A stretch of DNA of 64,000 nucleotides, from contig CALMYJ010000018.1 in NCBI GenBank assembly GCA_937873715.1, forward strand, positions 1-64,000, read 5' to 3'. This stretch comes from an uncultured Chitinophagaceae bacterium (lineage in GTDB: Bacteria > Bacteroidota > Bacteroidia > Chitinophagales > Chitinophagaceae). The notes below the pieces were generated by a model. The model saw only the letters and a list, made by a program, of their open reading frames with translations, had not been told where the DNA came from and made no database searches. Position numbers and translations under genes: made by a program. This document shows, one piece after another, positions 45,012 through 53,638 of the stretch (position 1 is its first letter; each line of letters starts with the position of its first letter).

Positions 45012-46460
45012 ATGACAGGAAACCAAAATATAGCTGCATCTTCATCCCTCATCAATGAAGACCTTGCTGCCATTCCGCTGGAAAAGCGGAGTTGGGGCAC
45101 CTGGAACTACGCCGCATTATGGATAAGCATGAGCTTGTGCATACCCACTTACATGCTTGCAAGTTCATTAATTGGTGGCGGTATGAACTGGTGGCAGGCC
45201 ATCTTCACCATCTTTTTGGGCAACTGTATTGTTTTAATCCCAATGATATTGAACGGCCATGCCGGAGCAAAATATGGCATACCATTTCCTGTTTTTGTAA
45301 GAGCAAGTTTTGGAACAAAGGGTGCAAACATCCCTGCAATGCTCAGGGCAATTGTTGCCTGCGGATGGTTTGGTATTCAAACATGGATTGGCGGTGCTTC
45401 ACTGTATAATATCTTACGGGCATGGAATCCCTCACTTGCAGAAATAGATAATGCATCATTATTTCCACAGGCCTTGCCCATGCTTTGTTTTTTTATTTTC
45501 TGGGCATTGAACATGTTTGTTATTTACCTCGGTGTTGACAGCATCAGAAAATTACTAGTCTTTAAAGCCTTCTTTCTTCCAATAGCTGCACTGGCTTTAT
45601 TAATTTGGGCAATATGGGCCGCAAAAGGATTGGGGCCGATATTGAGCCAGCCCTCTAAGTTTGAAACCAGTGCCGATTTCTGGCATTACTTTTTTCCGGC
45701 ACTAACGGGCATGGTTGGGTTCTGGGCCACATTATCTTTAAATATACCCGACTTTACAAGGTATTCCAAATCACAAAAAGCACAGGTAAACGGGCAAATC
45801 ATCGGCCTGCCACCTTCTATGACATTCTTTGCATTTGTGGGTGTGATTGTTACCTCTGCAACTGCAATTATTTACGGGCAAACAGAATGGGATATCGTAA
45901 AACTGGCTGGTAAATTCGACAGCAAGCTGATGGTGACTATTGCGATGATAGGTATTATTATTTCAACATTAGCCACCAATATTGCAGCCAATATTGTAAG
46001 TCCGGCCAATGATTTTGCCAACCTGGCTCCGCAAAAAATTAATTTCAGAACGGGGGGATACATTACCGGTATCATTGGTGTATTAATATTTCCATGGAAA
46101 TTAATTGCCGACCCTAATGGGTATATTTTTACCTGGCTGATTGCTTACTCCAGTTTGCTGGGCCCTGTTGGCGGCATTATGATTGTGGATTATTTTTTTA
46201 TCCGGAAAAAAGAATTGAATGCAACTGATTTGTATAAAGAGAAAGGCGACTATACTTATCAAAATGGGTTTAATCCCAAAGCAATAACCGCTTTGCTTAT
46301 TGGAATAGTGCCAAATATTCCGGGATTTTTATTGCAGATAAAAGTGATTGCAGCGGATGCGTTTCCGGCATGGGTAAATCATTTATATAATTATGCATGG
46401 TTTGTTGGGTTTGCAGTGAGTGGGCTTGTGTATTATATTTTAATGAGACATAAGAAATGA
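45012..46460 (+). CDS. NCS1-family nucleobase:cation symporter
   Basis: 482 residues, about 12 membrane helices. The family motif is SWGTWNYAALWISMSLCIPTYMLASSLIGGGMNWWQA, followed by GIPFPVFVRASFGTKGANIPAMLRAIVACGWFGIQTWIGG, the substrate/cation region characteristic of NCS1 transporters of uracil, hydantoin, allantoin and cytosine. With dihydropyrimidinase next, uracil or thymine (or dihydropyrimidines) is the likely substrate. Confidence 0.93.
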   Translation: MTGNQNIAASSSLINEDLAAIPLEKRSWGTWNYAALWISMSLCIPTYMLASSLIGGGMNWWQAIFTIFLGNCIVLIPMILNGHAGAKYGIPFPVFVRASFGTKGANIPAMLRAIVACGWFGIQTWIGGASLYNILRAWNPSLAEIDNASLFPQALPMLCFFIFWALNMFVIYLGVDSIRKLLVFKAFFLPIAALALLIWAIWAAKGLGPILSQPSKFETSADFWHYFFPALTGMVGFWATLSLNIPDFTRYSKSQKAQVNGQIIGLPPSMTFFAFVGVIVTSATAIIYGQTEWDIVKLAGKFDSKLMVTIAMIGIIISTLATNIAANIVSPANDFANLAPQKINFRTGGYITGIIGVLIFPWKLIADPNGYIFTWLIAYSSLLGPVGGIMIVDYFFIRKKELNATDLYKEKGDYTYQNGFNPKAITALLIGIVPNIPGFLLQIKVIAADAFPAWVNHLYNYAWFVGFAVSGLVYYILMRHKK

Positions 46461-46462
46461 CT

Positions 46463-46528
46463 ATTTTGAATGTTGAATTTTAACTGTTAAATGAAGACAT
46501 TTAAAATTCAACATTCAACATTTAAAAT
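46463..46528. repeat. 66-bp hairpin element F (copy 1)
   Basis: Two 31-nt arms (46463-46493 and 46498-46528) around a 4-nt loop AAGA form an imperfect inverted repeat of ATTTTGAATG.../...CATTTAAAAT type. The same element, with the same arm and loop lengths, recurs at 47917-47982 on the other side of the dihydropyrimidinase gene. Confidence 0.85.
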
Positions 46529-46534
46529 AATAAG

Positions 46535-47914
46535 ATGAGTGTATTAATTAAAAACGGAAGAATCATCACAGCAGATGCAGATTACACCGCAGATATTTTT
46601 ATCGAAGGCGAAACCATTACCACCATCGGTAAAAACCTGGATGTAAAAGCAGATACTATAATTGATGCTGCAGGTAAATTAGTAATGCCCGGTGGTATTG
46701 ATCCGCATGTGCATCTCGATATGCCTTTTATGGGTACATTCAGCAGCGACAGCTACGAAACGGGTACCAGGGCGGCATTATATGGTGGCACCACGATGGT
46801 AATTGATTTCATTTTGCAAACGCAGGGCAAATCACTGCAAAGTGCGTTGGACGAATGGAAAGGCCGCAGCGATAATAATGCTGTTGGCGATTACAGTTTC
46901 CACATGGCTGTTACCGATTTTAATGATGATACAAAAAAGGAAATCAAAACTTTTATTGAAGAATACGGCATTACCTCTTTCAAAACATTTATGGCTTACA
47001 AAGGTGCCCTGATGATAGACGACAGGCAGATGATTGGCCTGATGGAGGAAGTAAAAAAGCAGGGTGGTTTAATTAATGTACATGCCACCAATGGCGATAT
47101 GATTGATTACTTAGTTCAAAAGCACAGAAGCCAGGGTAACTTATCGCCGTTATATCATTATTTATCTCAGCCGGAAGTAACCGAGGCAGAAGCATCTGAG
47201 CGTTTTGTGGATATGGCTAACTATACCGGCTGTCCAGGTTATATTGTGCACTTAACCTGCGAGGGCGCTTTAAATGCAGTACGCAATGCCACCAGGCGAA
47301 ACCAAAATATTTTTGTAGAAACCTGCATCCAGTATTTAATTATCGATGCCACATTGTACGAAAGGGAAGATGGCGCCAAATGGGTGATGAGTCCGCCACT
47401 GAGAGAGAAAAAAGACCAGGCCACTTTATGGGCCGGTATCAATCAGGGCGTGGTGCAGGTGGTGGCAACCGATCACTGTCCTTTTATGTGGGAACAAAAA
47501 TTAATGGGTAAAGATGACTTTAGTAAAATACCCAATGGTCATCCGGCAATTGAAAACAGGATGGAATTATTGTTTAGCGAAGGGGTGAGCAAGGGAAAAA
47601 TTACACTCAACAAATTTGTAGAAGTAGCATCAACCAATGCAGCAAAAATTTTCGGCATGTTCCCACGCAAAGGTACTATTGCTATAGGCAGCGATGCAGA
47701 TATTGTGATTATTGATCCCAATGAAAAGCATACTATCTCTGCCAAAACGCATCACATGAATGTTGATTACAGTGGTTATGAAGGATGGGAGTTAACGGGA
47801 AAAGTGAAAACTGTTGTATTAAGAGGCGCAGTGGCGATTGATAACAATGAATGTAAATTACAGAAGGGTTATGGTAAGTTTATTAAGAGAAATAAAGTGA
47901 AGCAAATCATCTGA
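46535..47914 (+). CDS. hydA: Dihydropyrimidinase (D-hydantoinase family)
   Basis: 459-residue amidohydrolase opening dihydrouracil/dihydrothymine to N-carbamoyl-beta-amino acids. Metal ligands are His58 and His60 (GGIDPHVHLDMPF). The carboxylated bridging lysine is Lys150 (GITSFKTFMAYKG). Later blocks are INVHATNGD, GYIVHLTCEGAL and the active-site Asp in VVATDHCPF. It is bracketed by the two copies of the 66-bp hairpin element. Confidence 0.95.
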   Translation: MSVLIKNGRIITADADYTADIFIEGETITTIGKNLDVKADTIIDAAGKLVMPGGIDPHVHLDMPFMGTFSSDSYETGTRAALYGGTTMVIDFILQTQGKSLQSALDEWKGRSDNNAVGDYSFHMAVTDFNDDTKKEIKTFIEEYGITSFKTFMAYKGALMIDDRQMIGLMEEVKKQGGLINVHATNGDMIDYLVQKHRSQGNLSPLYHYLSQPEVTEAEASERFVDMANYTGCPGYIVHLTCEGALNAVRNATRRNQNIFVETCIQYLIIDATLYEREDGAKWVMSPPLREKKDQATLWAGINQGVVQVVATDHCPFMWEQKLMGKDDFSKIPNGHPAIENRMELLFSEGVSKGKITLNKFVEVASTNAAKIFGMFPRKGTIAIGSDADIVIIDPNEKHTISAKTHHMNVDYSGYEGWELTGKVKTVVLRGAVAIDNNECKLQKGYGKFIKRNKVKQII

Positions 47915-47916
47915 TT

Positions 47917-47982
47917 ATTTTAAATGTTGAATTTTAAATGTTGAATGAATACATTTAAAATTCAGCATTCAACATTCAAAAT
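47917..47982. repeat. 66-bp hairpin element G (copy 2)
   Basis: Arms 47917-47947 and 47952-47982 with loop AATA. The right arm differs from that of element F at only two of 31 positions. It ends 10 nt before the beta-ureidopropionase start and contains an apparent in-frame ATG (47945) that I reject as a start. Confidence 0.85.
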
Positions 47983-47992
47983 AATTTTTTAC

Positions 47993-48859
47993 ATGCCACG
48001 AATAATCAAATCAGGCCTTATACAAGTTGCCCTACCTATGACGGAAGGCGAAGGCACTATTGCTGAAATAATGGAAGCAATGGTTCAAAAGCATATTCCA
48101 TATATTGAAGAGGCAGGCAGGCAGGGTGTACAAATACTTTGCTTCCAGGAAATTTTTAATACACCCTATTTCTGTCCGGGCCAGGATGCAAAATGGTATG
48201 CTAGTGCCGAAACCATACCGGGCCCTACAACCGAACGCATGCAGGAGTATGCAAAAAAATACAACATGGTCATCATTGTTCCCATTTATGAAAAAGAGCA
48301 ATCAGGTGTGTTGTATAATTCTGCAGCGGTGATTGATGCGGATGGCACTTATTTAGGTAAGTACAGGAAAAATCACATACCCCATACCGGTGGTTTCTGG
48401 GAAAAGTTTTTCTTTAAACCCGGCAACCTCGGTTACCCGGTGTTTCAAACAAAATATGCAAAGGTTGGGGTGTACATCTGCTACGACCGGCATTTTCCTG
48501 ATGGGGCAAGATGCCTGGGCCTGAATGGCGCAGAAATAGTGTACAATCCCTCTGCAACCACCGTTGGTCAATCGCAATATTTATGGAAGCTGGAACAGCC
48601 GGCACATGCAGTGGCTAATGGTTATTTTATGGGTTGTATCAACAGGGTAGGTACAGAGGCGCCCTGGAATCATGGTAAGTTTTATGGCACCAGTTATTTT
48701 GTTGATCCCCGTGGGCAGATATTTGCCTGTGCATCCGAAGATAAAGATGAATTGCTGGTGGCCGAATTTGATTTGGATATGATTGATGAAGTAAGAAGCA
48801 AGTGGCAGTTTTTTAGAGACAGGAGGCCGGAAACGTACGGTGAAATTACAAGGTTATAA
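47993..48859 (+). CDS. Nitrilase-superfamily N-carbamoyl-beta-alanine amidohydrolase (beta-ureidopropionase)
   Basis: 288 residues from ATG 47993 (MPRIIKSGLIQVALPMTEGE). An upstream in-frame ATG at 47945 lies inside the hairpin element and would add only repeat-encoded residues. The catalytic triad is visible: Glu53 (CFQEIF), Lys126 (KYRKNHIP) and Cys163 (VGVYICYDRHFPDGARC). It removes CO2 and ammonia from the carbamoyl amino acid to leave beta-alanine or beta-aminoisobutyrate. Between dihydropyrimidinase and PreT in the operon. Confidence 0.92.
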   Translation: MPRIIKSGLIQVALPMTEGEGTIAEIMEAMVQKHIPYIEEAGRQGVQILCFQEIFNTPYFCPGQDAKWYASAETIPGPTTERMQEYAKKYNMVIIVPIYEKEQSGVLYNSAAVIDADGTYLGKYRKNHIPHTGGFWEKFFFKPGNLGYPVFQTKYAKVGVYICYDRHFPDGARCLGLNGAEIVYNPSATTVGQSQYLWKLEQPAHAVANGYFMGCINRVGTEAPWNHGKFYGTSYFVDPRGQIFACASEDKDELLVAEFDLDMIDEVRSKWQFFRDRRPETYGEITRL

Positions 48860-48977
48860 AGGTTTGTAGGTTCAAGAGGTTTAAAAGGTTTGAGAACGTG
48901 TTGAACGTTTGGAACATCTTGAACATTACGACCGGCTTCAACAATACACAACTACATTCAACGACTTAAATGATTTA
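48860..48977. repeat. 9-nt-period repeat element E
   Basis: Begins right after the stop codon and ends 2 nt before the PreT ATG. Left units are AGGTTCAAG (48868), AGGTTTAAA (48877), AGGTTTGAG (48886). From 48895, right units are AACGTGTTG, AACGTTTGG (48904), AACATCTTG (48913), AACATTACG (48922), then ACCGGCTTC (48931), AACAATACA (48940), one 11-nt unit, AACGACTTA (48960) and AATGATTTA (48969). Confidence 0.82.
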
Positions 48978-48979
48978 AT

Positions 48980-50323
48980 ATGTCAATATCAGCAAACAGG
49001 CTTACGAAAGAGCAATACGAACAAAACTTCAGCGACATTCATCCGCCATTTGAAACAAAGGATGCGGCATTGGTGGAAGCCAACCGCTGTTTATTTTGTT
49101 ATGACGCACCTTGTACCAAAAGTTGCCCCACTGGTATTGATGTGCCAAAGTTTATTAAACAGATTACTACCGATAATATCAAGGGCTCGGCGCATACCAT
49201 TTTTGTAAGCAATATTATGGGTGCAGGCTGCAGCAAAGTGTGCCCGGTAGAAAAACTATGCGAAGGCTCCTGTGTTTATAATTTAATGCATGAAGATCCT
49301 ATATCCATTGCAAAGTTGCAGCGCTACAGTACCGAAAAAGCGATGGAAAATAACTGGCAATTATTTGAAAGAAAAAAATCAACAGGAAAAAAAGTTGCCA
49401 TAGTAGGTGCAGGCCCCGCAGGCTTAAGCTGTGCGCATGTGCTTAGCCGTGAGGGAGTAGATGTTACCATTTACGAAAAAGAAGCAAAAGGCGGAGGGCT
49501 GATGACCTACGGTATTGCTGCTTACAAAGTAACCCCACAGTTTTGTGAAGATGAGGTAAACTATATCACCGGTATTGGCGGTATTGAAATAAAATATAAC
49601 CAGGAATTGGGAAAGGATATTTCGCTGGAAGAACTACAAAAAAATTATGATGCCGTGTACCTGGCTATAGGCGTGGGTTTGGCCAGGCAATTAGAAATAC
49701 CCGGTGAGGATTTGCAGGGAGTGGAAGATGCCATCAGCTTTATTTACAACTTAAGAGAAAAAGGGTATTCAGCCATTCCTGTTGGCGATAAAGTAGCTGT
49801 GATTGGCATGGGTATGACGGCTATTGATGCTGCCACGCAGGCCAAACGCCTCGGTGCAAAAGAAGTAACTATGGTGTACCGCCGTACCGAAAATGAAAAA
49901 CCCTGCACCCAGGTTGAATTAGATATTGCCAAGCTGGATGGCTGCGAAATTATCTGGCTGGCTGCGCCAAAAGAAATTAAAGGCAATGGAAAAGTGGAGC
50001 AATTGGTGTGCAGTGTGATGGAATTAGGCGAACCTGATGCCAGCGGCCGCCGCAGCCCAGTTGATACCGGCAAAACATTTACCCTTGATGTGGATATGGT
50101 GATAAAAGCAGCAGGACAAATGCCTTTTGAAAAACTGGTAAGCGATAGCAGCCTTGAAAATAAAGGTGGAAAAATTACCGTAAAAGATAAAGCCGCTACA
50201 AATATTAAAGGTGTATTTGCCGGCGGCGATGCCGTTAATGGCGGTAAAGAAGTGGTAGATGCGGTGCAGGCAGGCAAAGATGGAGCGGCAGCGATTATTG
50301 GTTATCTAGGCTTAGCAAAATGA
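48980..50323 (+). CDS. preT: NAD(P)-dependent dihydropyrimidine dehydrogenase subunit PreT
   Basis: 447 residues, flavoprotein electron-input subunit of bacterial DPD. N-terminal Fe-S cysteines lie in CLFCYDAPCTKSCPTGIDVPKF and GAGCSKVCPVEKLCEGSCVY. The FAD fold is VAIVGAGPAGLSCAHVLSREGV, the NAD(P) fold is VAVIGMGMTAIDAATQAKRLG, and the closing GVFAGGDAVNGGKEVVDAV is typical of the GltD-like family. Acts with PreA to reduce uracil or thymine. The ATGA overlap with the next ORF shows translational coupling. Confidence 0.94.
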   Translation: MSISANRLTKEQYEQNFSDIHPPFETKDAALVEANRCLFCYDAPCTKSCPTGIDVPKFIKQITTDNIKGSAHTIFVSNIMGAGCSKVCPVEKLCEGSCVYNLMHEDPISIAKLQRYSTEKAMENNWQLFERKKSTGKKVAIVGAGPAGLSCAHVLSREGVDVTIYEKEAKGGGLMTYGIAAYKVTPQFCEDEVNYITGIGGIEIKYNQELGKDISLEELQKNYDAVYLAIGVGLARQLEIPGEDLQGVEDAISFIYNLREKGYSAIPVGDKVAVIGMGMTAIDAATQAKRLGAKEVTMVYRRTENEKPCTQVELDIAKLDGCEIIWLAAPKEIKGNGKVEQLVCSVMELGEPDASGRRSPVDTGKTFTLDVDMVIKAAGQMPFEKLVSDSSLENKGGKITVKDKAATNIKGVFAGGDAVNGGKEVVDAVQAGKDGAAAIIGYLGLAK

Positions 50324-50532
50324 ATCGGGATAGTAAATATAGTATGCAAAGGACAGTAGTATCCGCTTCTACATTTGAAGAGGCAGATAATCATGTAAGT
50401 TATTGGCTGGATAAATCAACAACGGAGAGATTAAATGCTGCTTGTTTTATCATTAACAACCTGTTTTCGGTATCACCCGATACAAAAATGAGGAAGGATG
50501 TTTTAACAGCAAGAAAACATAGCGATGGCTGA
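50320..50532 (+). CDS. Small protein preceding a nucleotidyltransferase; putative toxin-antitoxin partner
   Basis: 70 residues, no catalytic domain. The segment TFEEADNHVSYWLDKSTTERLNAACFIINNLFS resembles the short proteins encoded just before DUF6036-type nucleotidyltransferases. The ATG overlaps the preT stop (ATGA), and its own stop overlaps the next ATG by 8 nt, so all three are translationally coupled. Function not established. Confidence 0.6.
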   Translation: MNRDSKYSMQRTVVSASTFEEADNHVSYWLDKSTTERLNAACFIINNLFSVSPDTKMRKDVLTARKHSDG

Positions 50533-50986
50533 TTTATTCAATACTGATTTTATTGATTTTTTAGAGGCCTGCTCAAAAAATGAGGTAGAATATTTATTGG
50601 TTGGTGGCTATGCAGTAATACTACATGGTTATATAAGAAGCACTGCTGATATGGATATTTGGGTGAATAAAACGGCAGGCAACTACCGAAAACTGGCCAA
50701 AGCTTTTGAAGATTTTGGAGCGCCAATTTTTTCGGAATACGATTTTTTGGGAAATAAATATGATGTATGGGGTATAGGTGTAGAGCCCAACAAAATTGAA
50801 ATAATGAGTGAAGTAAAAGGAATTGAATTTGATGAATGTTTACAGGCTTGTAAAAAATTACAAATTGAAAATTTTGAAGTGCCCTATATTCATTTAAAGC
50901 ATCTGCTTCAGGCAAAAGAAGCTGCTGGCAGATTTAAAGACAAGGCAGATATAGAACAGCTCAAAAAAAACAATGGGGCTATCTAA
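50525..50986 (+). CDS. DUF6036-like nucleotidyltransferase
   Basis: 153 residues. The minimal polymerase-beta fold motif is visible: Gly-Gly at residues 27-28 (LLVGGYAVILHGY) and the Asp-x-Asp pair in STADMDIWVN. The C-terminal part (YIHLKHLLQAKEAAGRFKDKADIEQL) is family-typical. In other genomes such genes are commonly found beside small partner genes and are thought to be toxin-antitoxin or defence related. Here it interrupts preT and preA, whose products form one complex. Confidence 0.8.
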   Translation: MADLFNTDFIDFLEACSKNEVEYLLVGGYAVILHGYIRSTADMDIWVNKTAGNYRKLAKAFEDFGAPIFSEYDFLGNKYDVWGIGVEPNKIEIMSEVKGIEFDECLQACKKLQIENFEVPYIHLKHLLQAKEAAGRFKDKADIEQLKKNNGAI

Positions 50987-51012
50987 TTAAACTAATTCTA
51001 AAATTAAAAACC

Positions 51013-52281
51013 ATGGCAGATATTTCATGCAACTTCCTCGGTATTAAATCGCCCAATCCATTTTGGTTAGCGAGTGCACCACCAACTGATAAAAAGTATA
51101 ATGTTATGCGTGCCTACGAAGCAGGCTGGGGTGGTGTGGTTTGGAAAACACTGGGCAGCCAGGTAAAAAATGTATCAAGCCGCTACTCTGCCGTAAACTA
51201 TGGCGGGCATCGGGTAATGGGCCTCAATAATATTGAACTCATCAGCGACCGGCCGCTGGAAATAAACCTGAAAGAGATTACAGAAACCGTGAAAGAATTT
51301 CCTGACAGGGCAACCATCGTTTCCCTGATGGCCGATAACGACCGGGAAAGCTGGCACGAACTGATAAAAAAATGCGAAGATGCCGGTGCAATGGGTTTTG
51401 AACTCAACTTCGGCTGTCCGCATGGAATGACGGAAAGGGGCATGGGCGCTGCCGTAGGGCAAGACCCAGAAATTGCAAAGATGGTAGTAGAATGGGTGAT
51501 GGAAAAAGCCACGATTCCCGTTATTACCAAGCTTACGCCTAATGTACATTCCGTTGTGCCTACAGGTAAAGCAGTGGTGGAAGCCGGCACCAACGGGCTG
51601 TCGTTAATCAACACCATTCAATCCGTAACAGGTGTTGACTTAGATACCTTTGTACCCAACCCTTATGTGGCTGGTAAAAGTGTATATGGCGGTTATTGCG
51701 GCCCTGCTGTAAAACCAATTGCTTTAAAGTTTCTTACTTCAATTGCCCATAATCCGGCAACCATGCATGTGCCTATTTCTGGTATTGGCGGTATCAGTAC
51801 CTGGAGGGATGCGGTGGAGTTTATGTTGCTCGGCTCTACCAGTGTACAAGTATGTACTGCCGCTATGAAGCATGGTTTCCGTATTATAGAAGATATGTGC
51901 GAAGGTTTAAATAACTGGATGGATGAAAAAGGGTTTAAAACCATTTATGATTTTATAGGCAAATCAGTTCCAACAATTACCCATTGGGAAGATTTGGATA
52001 TCAATTACCACCATATAGCCAAAATCAACCAGGATAAATGTATCCACTGCGGCCTGTGTTATATTGCCTGCGAGGATACATCGCACCAGTCCATCAACCT
52101 TACTTACGGTAAGCCATACAACACTTATACCGTAAAAGAAGAAGAGTGTGTGGGTTGCAACCTCTGCCAGTTGGTATGCCCTGTTGATAAATGTATTACG
52201 ATGGAAGAACACCGTGTGGCACCTGAATATGTAAACTGGAAAATGTGGCAGGCAGAAGGCAGGCCCTTAAATGATCATTAA
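51013..52281 (+). CDS. preA: NAD-dependent dihydropyrimidine dehydrogenase subunit PreA
   Basis: 422 residues. The FMN/substrate domain (about 1-330) resembles dihydroorotate dehydrogenase (FLGIKSPNPFWLASAPPTD, FELNFGCPHGMTERGMGAAVGQ, ISGIGGISTWRDAVEFMLLGSTSVQVCTA). The C-terminal ferredoxin-like domain has two 4Fe-4S motifs, KCIHCGLCYIACED and ECVGCNLCQLVCPVDKC. Catalyses NAD(P)H-dependent reduction of uracil/thymine with PreT. It closes the operon. Confidence 0.95.
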   Translation: MADISCNFLGIKSPNPFWLASAPPTDKKYNVMRAYEAGWGGVVWKTLGSQVKNVSSRYSAVNYGGHRVMGLNNIELISDRPLEINLKEITETVKEFPDRATIVSLMADNDRESWHELIKKCEDAGAMGFELNFGCPHGMTERGMGAAVGQDPEIAKMVVEWVMEKATIPVITKLTPNVHSVVPTGKAVVEAGTNGLSLINTIQSVTGVDLDTFVPNPYVAGKSVYGGYCGPAVKPIALKFLTSIAHNPATMHVPISGIGGISTWRDAVEFMLLGSTSVQVCTAAMKHGFRIIEDMCEGLNNWMDEKGFKTIYDFIGKSVPTITHWEDLDINYHHIAKINQDKCIHCGLCYIACEDTSHQSINLTYGKPYNTYTVKEEECVGCNLCQLVCPVDKCITMEEHRVAPEYVNWKMWQAEGRPLNDH

Positions 52282-52303
52282 TTTGAATGGGTGATGGCAA
52301 CTT

Positions 52304-52320
52304 TATCCTGCTACAGGATA
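52304..52320 (+). terminator. Short hairpin after preA
   Basis: TATCCTG (52304-52310) pairs with CAGGATA (52314-52320), loop CTA. No clear T-tract follows, so termination is uncertain. Confidence 0.35.
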
Positions 52321-52473
52321 AGGGGTAGCTGAGGAAGGAAATGGCAGGATAAATACAGTGGGTTTAAACCTCTTCAGTGTATTTATGAGTGTAAAAAAGA
52401 GCTTATCTTGCAGGTAATTTATTATCTCCGCCTATCCTCTGATTGCTTTATAATTTCAATTCAAATTTCGAAA

Positions 52474-53631
52474 ATGAGCTGTATGCGGTGTATTAGGCGT
52501 TGGTTGCTGTTATTATACTTTTCCCCCTTATCCCTGTTTGCGCATCAGCATACAGGTACTACAGTTTTGAATGGCTTCAATACTTCAGTGATATCCTCCT
52601 CAACAAATTTAAATGGAGGTGTTCCATTAATCGTTAAAATAAATTTCAGGCTATATCCACAAGGGTCATCTACTTCTTTAGATGGAATTCTGCTTGTTTT
52701 TGACCAGCAATACTTCAACTACATCGACAATTATGATGGTCTTAAAATCAATATGCCCGGAGAAAACATAGCAATGTTGCGTAATGACACCATACTTGGT
52801 TCTGAATCCAGGCAGCCTGTAACCGAAAGCGATACAATCCAATTTTTAACATGGGGCCTTCAGCAAAAAACTTACCGGTTAGATTTTATACCGCAGAATA
52901 TTGGTCCCGGACTTACGGCTATTTTGATTGACAGTTTTGCCAACCCCTCCGGTGAGGTTATTGATTTAAGCGCAGGCAGAGTGTCAAAAGAGTTTACAGT
53001 AACCAGCGACCCACGTTCCGGGGGCCTTGGTTTTTCCAGGAGATTTACCTTGCTTCTAAGACCAGCGTCTACACTGCCGGTGCATTTCATGAACATAGGC
53101 GTTAATAAAATTGGTTCTTATGTACAGGTAAAGTGGAAAGTGGCTCAGGAAACCGATGTGCAATACTATGAAGTTGAACGTTCTGCAGATGGCAGAAATT
53201 TTTCATCTATCGGTAAAATTATACCTGAAGGGGCGCAAGCCTATTCCTGGAACGATATTTCCCCGCTAGCCGGGTATTCTTTTTATAGAATTAAAGCCAA
53301 AAATGCGGCTGGTAATATAAAATACACTAATATTGCCAAAATTTTTTCTGGCAATGAAGCCGCCGGAATAAGTGTTTTCCCTAATCCGGCAACGGGAAGT
53401 TCTTTTAACTTGCAAATGATACAGAAAGAAAAAGGCAGGTATACCCTTAGCCTTTTAGATGTGTCCGGAAGAATAGTGTACAGGGGTTTTGCAGAACATG
53501 CCGGTGGTAATGCTGTTTATACCATCGATTTATTATCAGCATTGCCGGGAGGAAGTTACAATTTAGTAATAGCTGAGCCCGGTAAAAACAGTTTAAGTAC
53601 GCAAACTTTATTATTTAAATCAACCAAATAA
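52474..53631 (+). CDS. Secreted protein with T9SS sorting domain, unknown function
   Basis: 385 residues from ATG 52474 (MSCMRCIRRWLLLLYFSPLSLFA), chosen because it opens the signal peptide. The first half is an extracellular beta-rich region (PLIVKINFRLYPQ, LVFDQQYFNYIDNYDGLKINMPGE) without a known family. At about residue 205, LPVHFMNIGVNKIGSYVQVKWKVAQETDVQYYEVERSADGRNF is the domain often found before sorting signals. The last 80 residues (ISVFPNPATGSSFNLQM...GRYTLSLLDVSGRIVYRGF) are a T9SS type A sorting domain. The tiny membrane protein gene follows 7 bp later. Confidence 0.78.
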   Translation: MSCMRCIRRWLLLLYFSPLSLFAHQHTGTTVLNGFNTSVISSSTNLNGGVPLIVKINFRLYPQGSSTSLDGILLVFDQQYFNYIDNYDGLKINMPGENIAMLRNDTILGSESRQPVTESDTIQFLTWGLQQKTYRLDFIPQNIGPGLTAILIDSFANPSGEVIDLSAGRVSKEFTVTSDPRSGGLGFSRRFTLLLRPASTLPVHFMNIGVNKIGSYVQVKWKVAQETDVQYYEVERSADGRNFSSIGKIIPEGAQAYSWNDISPLAGYSFYRIKAKNAAGNIKYTNIAKIFSGNEAAGISVFPNPATGSSFNLQMIQKEKGRYTLSLLDVSGRIVYRGFAEHAGGNAVYTIDLLSALPGGSYNLVIAEPGKNSLSTQTLLFKSTK

Positions 53632-53638
53632 AACAACG

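Noticed and set aside
37360..48977. The repeat elements as ordinary intrinsic terminators
   Set aside because: They are long, AT-rich, lack GC-rich stems with T-tracts, and lie inside what should be continuous operons.
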